Origin: Saccoglossus kowalevskii
Lineage: Eukaryota > Hemichordata > Enteropneusta > Harrimaniidae
Direction: 5' to 3'
NCBI RefSeq assembly: GCF_000003605.2
Contig: NW_003108083.1
Location: 951,586 to 978,088, forward strand
DNA: 26,503 nucleotides
Part shown: positions 24,401-26,503 of the stretch, one piece after another
Layout of the letters: every line of letters begins with the position of its first letter
Position numbering within the stretch: the stretch's first letter is position 1
Program-made: the position numbers and the translations under genes
The notes under the pieces: generated by a model
Database searches by the model: none
Seen by the model: only the letters and a program-made list of their open reading frames with translations
Told to the model about the DNA's origin: nothing

Positions 24401-26274
24401 GAAAAAAATGGTCCTCTATTGATAGCACAGAATTTTCTATTATGCTATTGATAAAGAGACATTGTTCCAAACATTTAGCTATTTTAATAGTTACTTAGAA
24501 CAATGATTACCAAATATTATCTACTATATATCATATTTATCGGTCCAAGCAGCAGCATTCATTCATTCATTCATTCATTCATTCATTTATTACTTTTACC
24601 AAATCACCAAGCCTGATGACTCGTCACATCTTCTATAATGGCCATTGGACATTCCTCAAAAGGGATACTTAATAACCATAATTTATTCGTGGCGATAACT
24701 TACTTGTAATGAAGTCCCGCTAGCCCCTCTTTCTGTACATCACTGTGTTTATCTTTCCACGCTCGGAACGCACCAGACACTTTCATTTTATCATGTTTAC
24801 AAGACAGTTGTTTAAACTTGTCGGTATCCAGTTTAAATTGTTGCCACGTCAGGAAAGCATGCCGTAATGTTTCGTGCCTGTGTTCATGATATGTGGATTT
24901 CCACTGCAATGATAAACAGGAGAAAAGATTAGAATTCAGTGATTTCAACCACATGGAAACAAGTTAAAAGTTTCCATAAATGTTTTTTTTTTTTTTTCCC
25001 ACAACATAGTAGTGAGATGATTAAAGTTTGATTGGAATAACAAATTTTAAAACAATAACCCCATTTCTTCTATTGAAATACTGTAAAATACTTTATTTTA
25101 GCTAGAAATAATTTGTGGGTGTTTTGTGTGTTATTTTCACTGATTTTTGATAAGTTGAATGTAAAATATAGGAAAAAAGGTATATTTGCTGGATTTTATT
25201 TTCAGTGAATTATTCCTTCAGCGAAAATAAAGTATTCTACAGTATGCGAAAACATTTTAACAAATCACAGTGCAAGTGATTTGTGTGGCAGTGAGTGTTG
25301 TTTGTGTGGCAGTGAGTTTGGTTTGTGTGGCAGTGAGTGTGAAGTGTGATTGCTGTGATCATGCAGTGAATTTAAAATCCTATCTTTTATGTTGTAATAT
25401 GTGTCTAATTTGTTTGCATGTACAATTTATTACAAACTTATAGCACAACCTTTGTTTATGTATTGTAACATTATTTGGTCGCCTCGTTTTTAAATGGAAA
25501 GTTGAAAAAGGTTCAAAAAGTTACATGTTAAACATGCAATCACTGGTGTTTAGACGAGGGATGGTGACATGATACAAATATATAAGATCCAGATCCTATC
25601 TATATTTTTATCCCCTTTCTGTTATCCTGCTACAAAAAGTTATAGCCAAAAACTCACTAAAGGCCCTTGCAAACTAAAACTGCAAAAGAACTTTTTCAAC
25701 CAGAGCATCACCAACGTTTGGAATTCACTGCCAGACAACACAATGACTTCCGGAACAATTAACACTTTTAAATTTCACTGACAAAAATAACATTTGAATT
25801 TTAAATATATAATAGGAGCATTTAGTTTCATTTTTAAAACAGTACCGAAATACAACTGGCGTTTTAGACCACTTTTTCATTACATGTATTATACTATACT
25901 ACTATAATACTAAACCTACAGTTGTAAGTATTGTATCATTGAGAAAAAAAACATGTGCTTTTTTTTTTACCAAAGTCACACATCTGCCATGTTCTTCACA
26001 TGTTCTTCTAATAGAGCAAAAACCTATGCACAAACAAAAACCAATACTCACAGTGTCAAAATGTCTAACTAGCAAATTACTCTGACACTGAGCTGCCAGC
26101 TTTTCTTCTAATTGCTTCTTTTGACAGATGGCATATTTCAAACCTTGGAGTCCTTTCGTCAACATGTGCCGTCTATGAAGGTGCTCGGCATCATTTCTTT
26201 TATCCGGTGATGAACCATTTTTCCACACTGATAGACATTTTCGCAATAGATGCCTTCGCCAGAATACAGCAGCA
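3192..26274 (-). CDS. SFI1: Sfi1-like centrin-binding repeat protein, 25 exons, 5' end outside the window
   Basis: Exons in transcript order: 26274-26052, 24903-24704, 23764-23588, 22159-21968, 20935-20705, 20157-19925, 19424-19238, 18479-18375, 17397-17172, 16722-16547, 16181-15773, 15432-15226, 14428-14285, 11837-11635, 10966-10876, 10371-10109, 9318-9057, 8908-8670, 8068-7978, 6403-6221, 5805-5688, 5371-4849, 4345-4210, 3611-3501, 3407-3192. All junctions are GT-AG, and every split codon joins in phase, giving 1,714 residues plus stop. The protein is about 53 repeats ending in hydrophobic-x-x-Trp, mostly 29-33 residues apart. That is the pattern of Sfi1, whose long helix binds one centrin per repeat at spindle poles, centrosomes and basal bodies. 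A linker near residues 685-786 splits the array. Human SFI1 is about 1,240 residues with roughly half as many repeats, so this protein is long. Another Sfi1-repeat protein is possible; orthology is inferred from motif and architecture only. Confidence 0.82.
3501..3611 (-). CDS. SFI1: Sfi1-like gene, exon x
   Basis: Thirty-seven codons carry one motif, VWSRW, in phase 0 at both ends. The acceptor is CTGTTGTAG and the donor GTAAGT. Both neighbours join without a split codon. Confidence 0.85.
4210..4345 (-). CDS. SFI1: Sfi1-like gene, exon w
   Basis: Motifs are ITFHW and CWNVW. The acceptor is TATTTTACAG and the donor GTATGT. It joins exon v through a split Cys codon. Confidence 0.84.
4584..4774. 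mobile_element. MITE-like element, family A copy 1
   Basis: The ends read ATACTGTGCAATACTTTATT and AAAGTATTTTACAGTAT, so they form an inverted repeat. The interior holds further matching arms (GGAATTAATTTT against AATAAATTCC). Copies at 6587-6796 and 25079-25245 share the interior. It is short, AT-rich and non-coding, and lies in the intron between exons v and w. Confidence 0.75.
4849..5371 (-). CDS. SFI1: Sfi1-like gene, exon v (longest coding exon)
   Basis: About 174 residues carry five motifs in a row: VLLYW, SIREW, VLTHW, SLLQW and VVKKW. Spacers are rich in Lys, Arg, Glu and Gln, typical of long solvent-exposed Sfi1 helices. The donor is GTAAGA and the acceptor TTCCCTAG. Five repeats here are not separated by introns. 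Confidence 0.9.
5688..5805 (-). CDS. SFI1: Sfi1-like gene, exon u
   Basis: The exon opens on VWSRW and ends near FWSQW. The acceptor is TATTTCACCAG and the donor GTAATA. It leaves a single G, joined to GC of exon v as Gly. Confidence 0.85.
5806..6220. other. intron t/u, nothing recognised
   Basis: This is AT-rich intron sequence between exons t and u. I see no repeat, open frame or RNA gene in it. Confidence 0.5.
6221..6403 (-). CDS. SFI1: Sfi1-like gene, exon t
   Basis: Motifs are TFDIW and VMNEW over 61 codons, in phase 0 at both ends. The acceptor is TTTTTTCTTTCAG and the donor GTGAGC. The ATG at the exon start is internal, not a start codon, because the reading frame continues upstream through exon s. 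Confidence 0.86.
6587..6796. mobile_element. MITE-like element, family A copy 2
   Basis: It starts TACTGTAAAATATTTTATTT and ends in the inverse AAATAAAGTATTT. The interior has GGAATTAATTTTCGCTGAAA and TTCCAAGCGAAAATAAAG. Its orientation is opposite to copy 1. Confidence 0.75.
7150..7870. repeat. 157-bp tandem array, about 4.5 copies
   Basis: The anchor GTTTTTAACAAGAAGTC and its variants recur at 7213, 7371, 7528, 7685 and 7842. Each unit also holds GTCCACATGTAGTACCTATA. The outer copies are the most diverged. It lies in the intron between exons s and t. Confidence 0.85.
7880..7950. mobile_element. element tail: GAC-rich stretch and GC hairpin
   Basis: GGACGACGACGACGGAC is followed by an inverted repeat, CTCCGCT (7916-7922) and AGCGGAG (7936-7942), then a run of A. 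It directly follows the 157-bp array and looks like the 3' end of a non-autonomous element that includes it. The hairpin is about 36 bp from the donor of exon s. Confidence 0.5.
7978..8068 (-). CDS. SFI1: Sfi1-like gene, exon s
   Basis: This 91-bp exon is too short to stand out as an open frame. I found it because exons r and t do not join in phase without it. It reads C-F-N-G-W and then a basic helix ending SMIRQ. The acceptor is TTATTTTCTAG and the donor GTAAAC. Its size and layout match exon o. Confidence 0.85.
8095..8440. repeat. irregular short repeat, GATGTCATAGRGACGT type
   Basis: The words ATGTCATAG and GGGACGTGATGTC recur about every 20 bp with many changes through the intron between exons r and s. 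It is decayed, and copy number is uncertain. Confidence 0.6.
8670..8908 (-). CDS. SFI1: Sfi1-like gene, exon r
   Basis: The exon opens on CFYLW and continues with IVHHW and VFRKW. The donor GTAAGT overlaps what would otherwise read as a stop codon just past the exon, which fixes the boundary. It leaves AA, completed by A of exon s. Confidence 0.87.
9057..9318 (-). CDS. SFI1: Sfi1-like gene, exon q
   Basis: It contains TLMAW, TFTQW and MFIEW; the last two Trp are 29 residues apart. The donor is GTAACA and the acceptor TTTATTACAG. Confidence 0.87.
9319..10108. other. intron p/q, mostly featureless
   Basis: It contains the 22-bp repeat at 9462-9552. The rest is AT-rich with no other structure I can support. 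Confidence 0.5.
9462..9552. repeat. 22-bp tandem repeat, four copies
   Basis: The unit is AAAACAAAAGAACCAGTCCA plus two bases, with only a few changes between copies. Confidence 0.8.
10109..10371 (-). CDS. SFI1: Sfi1-like gene, exon p
   Basis: The exon opens on AFRVW and contains ILQRW (followed three residues later by another Trp) and CWRVW. The donor is GTAAGT and the acceptor TTGATTCAG. Confidence 0.87.
10372..10875. other. intron o/p, nothing recognised
   Basis: This is AT-rich intron sequence. I see no tandem repeat, inverted repeat or coding segment. Confidence 0.5.
10876..10966 (-). CDS. SFI1: Sfi1-like gene, exon o
   Basis: A 91-bp exon carries one motif, SFYGW, placed directly after the intron, followed by a Gln/Lys-rich helix. 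The donor is GTAAGT and the acceptor ends ACTAG. Confidence 0.86.
10967..11634. other. intron n/o, one short duplicated motif
   Basis: ACTGGCAACTTT occurs at about 11338 and again as GGACTGGCAACTTTTT at about 11356, with a looser TACTGGCAGTTGC at about 11449. Nothing else is recognised. Confidence 0.45.
11635..11837 (-). CDS. SFI1: Sfi1-like gene, exon n
   Basis: Motifs are IVTNW and CFSVW. It follows the longest intron in the window (11838-14284). The acceptor is TTCATTCTAG and the donor GTAAGG. It leaves two bases that join exon o as Arg. Confidence 0.85.
12150..12405. repeat. 20-bp tandem repeat, about 11 copies
   Basis: The unit is AAAACATAGTGTAATACATC with C/T variation at the end. The central copies are near identical. 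It lies in the intron between exons m and n. Confidence 0.85.
13236..14012. repeat. 34-bp minisatellite, about 17 copies, interrupted
   Basis: The unit starts TGTGCATAAGTAATGAGCTG and continues to GAATATATTC. Eleven copies lie before 13599 and six after 13810. A MITE-like element fills the gap. Confidence 0.88.
13599..13810. mobile_element. MITE-like element, family B copy 1, TA target duplication
   Basis: The ends are CTGTAAAG and TTTTACAG, each flanked by TA. It sits inside the 34-bp minisatellite. Removing it and one TA restores a normal unit (GAATATATCT), so the empty site can be read from the array itself. TA duplication and short inverted ends fit a Tc1/mariner-type non-autonomous element (inference). 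No coding capacity. Confidence 0.85.
14285..14428 (-). CDS. SFI1: Sfi1-like gene, exon m
   Basis: It has one good motif, AFLVW, near the end and a decayed one with Tyr in place of Trp (ALLYYK) near the start. It is 48 codons long and phase 0 at both ends. The donor is GTAAGT. Confidence 0.86.
14429..15225. other. intron l/m, unassigned
   Basis: It has no tandem array and no Sfi1 motif in any frame. A modest open frame on the minus strand at 14576-14845 lacks the Trp motif and suitable splice phase. The stretch 14680-15180 is slightly richer in CpG than its surroundings and may be an old element. Confidence 0.4.
15226..15432 (-). CDS. SFI1: Sfi1-like gene, exon l
   Basis: The repeat array restarts here with IILHW, AFQQW and GMQVW. 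The spacing between the first two is unusually short. The exon ends on a Trp codon (AEHW) directly at the donor GTAAGT. It is in phase 0 at both ends. Confidence 0.87.
15536..15752. mobile_element. MITE-like element, family B copy 3 (diverged)
   Basis: It starts CTGTAACGG and, like copy 1, has TCACTGGGTTTTAAT near the start. It ends GTACAGTA. The middle is diverged from copies 1 and 2. Its end is 20 bp from the donor of exon k. Confidence 0.6.
15773..16181 (-). CDS. SFI1: Sfi1-like gene, exon k (linker exon)
   Basis: The first third has one motif, VVQSW. The rest, about residues 685-786 of the reconstructed product, has no Trp repeat. It is rich in Ser, Asn, Pro and Gly (SLGGPSSPTLSDDSTLSLAS, then a GYPGYP stretch) and looks disordered. 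It contains Ser-Pro and Ser-rich patches that could be phosphorylated (inference). The exon is one of the largest in the gene. The donor GTAAAT lies about 20 bp from the end of a MITE-like element. Confidence 0.87.
16182..16546. other. intron j/k, nothing recognised
   Basis: This is AT-rich intron with no repeat or coding segment that I can support. Confidence 0.5.
16547..16722 (-). CDS. SFI1: Sfi1-like gene, exon j
   Basis: Motifs are VFLGKW and AFFNW, and the end (LLGNQLAR) continues into exon k. The donor is GTAAGT and the acceptor CTTCACAG. It joins upstream in phase 0. Confidence 0.86.
16815..17100. repeat. about 45-bp tandem repeat with alternating unit types
   Basis: ATAAATAATGAAGACATTCT recurs about six times. 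Units with TCCATCAAATG alternate with units with TTATCAACTG, so the higher-order period is about 91 bp. It ends about 70 bp from exon i. Confidence 0.85.
17172..17397 (-). CDS. SFI1: Sfi1-like gene, exon i
   Basis: It begins with a Glu/Lys-rich, coiled-coil-like stretch, followed by motifs CMKGW and TFDKW and then an acidic end (EKRDDDEAQK). The acceptor is GTTTGCAG and the donor GTGATG. Confidence 0.86.
17442..18110. repeat. 163-166-bp tandem array, four copies plus partial
   Basis: GCAATGCATTATGGGATAC (with small changes) recurs at 17442, 17605, 17771, 17934 and, partially, 18097. The copies are nearly identical, which points to recent amplification. It lies in the intron between exons h and i. 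Confidence 0.9.
18164..18301. repeat. (AATAT)n microsatellite, about 27 units
   Basis: A pure pentanucleotide run. It creates long artificial open frames on the minus strand that are not genes. The donor of exon h is about 75 bp away. Confidence 0.95.
18375..18479 (-). CDS. SFI1: Sfi1-like gene, exon h
   Basis: This short exon of 35 codons runs from VFDAW to AFSAW, with the Trp residues 29 apart, so it is essentially one repeat period. The donor is GTAAGT and the acceptor TTTATCTAG. An (AATAT)n tract starts 75 bp beyond the donor. Confidence 0.86.
18571..18702. repeat. 39-bp tandem repeat, 3.4 copies
   Basis: GTCACATGATCAGCACTTAA starts units at 18571, 18610, 18649 and 18688. Each full unit also holds TTGATTGGTCA. 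Copies are essentially identical. Confidence 0.88.
18703..19237. other. rest of intron g/h, nothing recognised
   Basis: It is AT-rich, with a short AG run at about 19007. I see no other structure. Confidence 0.45.
19238..19424 (-). CDS. SFI1: Sfi1-like gene, exon g
   Basis: The exon opens on AFRTW and contains VLTQW further on. The acceptor is TAATTTTAG and the donor GTAAGT. The intron falls immediately before the repeat motif, as in several other exons. Confidence 0.87.
19486..19785. mobile_element. candidate inverted-repeat element, about 300 bp
   Basis: The end AAGAGAGCGGTGGTCGTC (19486-19503) faces GACGACTACCACCCTTTC (19768-19785), an imperfect inverted pair with about 13 of 18 matches. 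ATTA flanks both sides. The interior is richer in CpG than the intron around it. No open frame resembles a transposase. Confidence 0.45.
19925..20157 (-). CDS. SFI1: Sfi1-like gene, exon f
   Basis: Motifs CCHYW and AYKAW are clear, with QVW between them as an off-register Trp. The donor GTAAGT follows a single leftover T, which joins CT of exon g as Ser. This is one of only two phase-1 introns in the gene. Confidence 0.87.
20250..20545. repeat. decayed repeat of about 40 bp, roughly seven copies
   Basis: Phrases such as CAGTGCCTAACT, GGGGTTTCAGGAATGTATGA and later variants recur with heavy divergence in the intron between exons e and f. Its period drifts, and it is clearly old. Confidence 0.55.
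20705..20935 (-). CDS. SFI1: Sfi1-like gene, exon e
   Basis: Three motifs, QCFEVW, VLYAW and ALCDW, lie about 30 residues apart with Lys/Arg/Gln-rich spacers. The acceptor is TATATTTCAG and the donor GTGAGA. Split codons are present at both ends. Confidence 0.87.
21280..21486. mobile_element. MITE-like element, family B copy 2
   Basis: It starts TACTGTAAAAGG and ends TTTTACAGTA. Most of the interior matches copy 1, including TTATTTCGCTGACTGGAAAA and TTTAGCATAGAACACATTAT. It lies in the intron between exons d and e. Confidence 0.82.
21968..22159 (-). CDS. SFI1: Sfi1-like gene, exon d
   Basis: Two motifs, ILTGW and YFAQW, lie in a strongly basic helix. The donor is GTAAGT. The acceptor (TTCTCTTGAAG) is weaker than its neighbours, but it is the one that joins in phase with exon c. 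Confidence 0.8.
22160..23225. other. intron c/d, unassigned part
   Basis: No repeat is recognised. A plus-strand open frame of 114 codons at 22294-22638 has no motif I recognise and no supporting context, so I do not call it a gene. The rest is AT-rich. Confidence 0.45.
23226..23596. repeat. 36-bp minisatellite across an exon-intron boundary, ten copies
   Basis: The plus-strand unit contains GATGATGAAACAGTGAACTA followed by TAGGAAACTAACCTAT. Ten full units are near identical; one has GGGAAC for GTGAAC. On the gene strand each unit contains CATCATAG|GTTAGTTTCC, a copy of the exon c donor. The period is a multiple of three and neither strand has a stop within the array, so long repetitive frames appear on both strands; only the gene strand has a plausible coding role. 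Confidence 0.95.
23588..23764 (-). CDS. SFI1: Sfi1-like gene, exon c (3' boundary lies in a 36-bp minisatellite)
   Basis: It carries two motifs, GFQSW and YFKNW. The proximal donor is CATCATAG|GTTAGT, with the intron starting at 23587. This splice site is the edge of a tandem array that repeats it nine more times, at exon ends 23552, 23516, 23480, 23444, 23408, 23372, 23336, 23300 and 23264. All ten leave the same split codon (AG), completed by the first base of exon d as Ser. Each more distal donor would add 12 residues, RLVSYSSLFHHH. I chose the proximal site because it gives a normal repeat spacing; the used site is not visible from sequence. Confidence 0.8.
23882..24210. mobile_element. 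329-bp element with perfect 16-bp inverted ends
   Basis: TATCCTCGGGGGCGGA at 23882-23897 is exactly inverted at 24195-24210. The outermost TA on each side could be the target duplication, leaving 14-bp ends. The inside is markedly richer in G+C and CpG than the intron. It is too short for a transposase, so it is a non-autonomous element. The superfamily is not determined. Confidence 0.82.
24311..24523. mobile_element. foldback element with inverted arms of about 50 bp
   Basis: The left arm starts TAGATAATATTTGG and runs to TATTAAAAATAGCT. The right arm is its near complement, ending CCAAATATTATCTA. The loop contains a second, smaller inverted pair (TTGATAGCATAGAA against TTCTATTATGCTATTGAT). 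No coding capacity. Confidence 0.7.
24558..24590. repeat. (ATTC)n microsatellite
   Basis: About eight tetranucleotide units in the intron between exons b and c. Confidence 0.9.
24704..24903 (-). CDS. SFI1: Sfi1-like gene, exon b
   Basis: It encodes WKSTYHEHRHETLRHAFLTW, followed by AFRAW with the Trp residues 30 apart. The junction with exon a rebuilds HFDTW across the intron. The acceptor is ATTGCAG and the donor is GTAAGT. It ends with two bases of a split Lys codon. Confidence 0.87.
25079..25245. mobile_element. MITE-like element, family A copy 3
   Basis: It starts TACTGTAAAATACTTTATTT and ends AAATAAAGTATTCTACAGTA, and shares GTTGAATGTAAAATATAGGA with copy 2. It is slightly shorter than the other two copies. 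Confidence 0.78.
25280..25340. repeat. 21-bp tandem repeat, three copies
   Basis: TTTGTGTGGCAGTGAGTGTTG repeats at 25280, 25301 and 25322 with one or two changes. Confidence 0.8.
25533..25781 (+). pseudogene. fossil C-terminus of a CR1/L2-type non-LTR reverse transcriptase
   Basis: The plus-strand frame reads NFFNQSITNVWNSLPDNT, then GTINTFKFH and a stop. This matches the usual end of CR1/Jockey-group polymerases (FF-x-x-R-x-x-x-x-WN-x-LP, then a conserved TFK). Upstream, an LxSLxFRR segment and GDMIQIYKI sit in different frames, so the copy is frameshifted. Only this 3' fragment remains, as is usual for 5'-truncated LINE insertions. It lies opposite the host gene in the intron between exons a and b. 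Confidence 0.75.
25782..26051. other. rest of intron a/b, nothing recognised
   Basis: It is AT-rich and may include the remaining 3' tail of the LINE fragment. No repeat was identified. Confidence 0.4.
26052..26274 (-). CDS. SFI1: Sfi1-like gene, first exon in window (exon a)
   Basis: This exon encodes about 74 residues with two Trp motifs, AAVFW and CLSVW, and a decayed third (GLQGL). The acceptor follows a T-rich tract ending in CAG next to 26274, and the donor is GTGAGT at 26051-26046. It begins with one base of a split codon, so at least one more exon lies upstream, beyond the right edge. It ends in phase 0 with HFDT and joins the Trp that opens the next exon. Confidence 0.85.
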
Positions 26275-26503
26275 CTGAAAAAAAGAGTGATGAAACAGGT
26301 TCTATATCTTTCATGCTTACAATTTTAAAAGAAATTTAATGAATATCTTAAAAATATAAATAGAACATGTCCAATAATCAAAATTGGTAGAGATCCCAAA
26401 TTGGATAATATAAGATGGAGTCAGCGACGACGACCACACAACAAGGACAGACATTTTCCCTAATATACCTTGCCTTTCATCTATGATGATACAGACAGGT
26501 AAA
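26275..26503. other. intron upstream of exon a, to the window edge
   Basis: The gene continues beyond 26503. I looked for another exon here and found none with an Sfi1 motif and matching phase. Confidence 0.45.

Noticed and set aside
26455-26503. Possible exon just upstream of exon a
   Set aside because: A GT after GGCAAG is present at about 26468 on the gene strand, but the only open frame there leaves one base while exon a needs two, and it has no Sfi1 motif.

Overview
The window is one stretch of an AT-rich animal genome. It has GT-AG introns, abundant micro- and minisatellites, short inverted-repeat (MITE-like) elements and a fossil of a CR1/L2-type reverse transcriptase. It has no bacterial-style operon or ribosome binding sites. 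The repeat content suits a marine invertebrate (lophotrochozoan or ambulacrarian/hemichordate grade), but the sequence alone does not fix the phylum.

One gene, on the minus strand, accounts for all the coding sequence I can support. Twenty-five exons between 26274 (upstream) and 3192 (stop codon) join through GT-AG splice sites into one uninterrupted frame. They give about 1,714 residues up to the stop; the 5' end lies beyond the right edge of the window. The product is a string of short helical repeats ending in a hydrophobic-x-x-Trp motif (AFxxW, VLxxW, CFxxW), mostly 29-33 residues apart. This is the signature of Sfi1, the centrin-binding filament protein of spindle poles and centrosomes/basal bodies. 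I count about 53 Trp motifs plus a few decayed ones. They fall in two arms (about 23 and 30 motifs) separated by a Ser/Asn/Pro-rich linker of about 100 residues, and the protein ends in a short Ser-rich tail.

Layout, left to right: 1-3191 is the 3' flank, possibly partly 3' UTR, with a 66-bp tandem repeat at 539-945. The last exons lie at 3192-6403. At 6404-7977 an intron holds a MITE, a 157-bp array and a hairpin-tailed element. Exons continue at 7978-11837. The large intron 11838-14284 carries a 20-bp array and a 34-bp minisatellite split by a MITE with a clear TA target duplication. Exons at 14285-17397 include the linker exon. Intron 17398-18374 holds a 163-bp array and an (AATAT)n tract. 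Exons resume from 18375 to 26274, among introns carrying several inverted-repeat elements and the reverse transcriptase fossil.

The most unusual feature is at 23226-23596. A perfect-phase 36-bp minisatellite straddles the 3' boundary of an Sfi1 exon, so the exon's 5' splice site is present in ten tandem copies. All ten are in the same reading phase with no stop between them. Use of a more distal copy would add multiples of a 12-residue segment to the centrin-binding filament.
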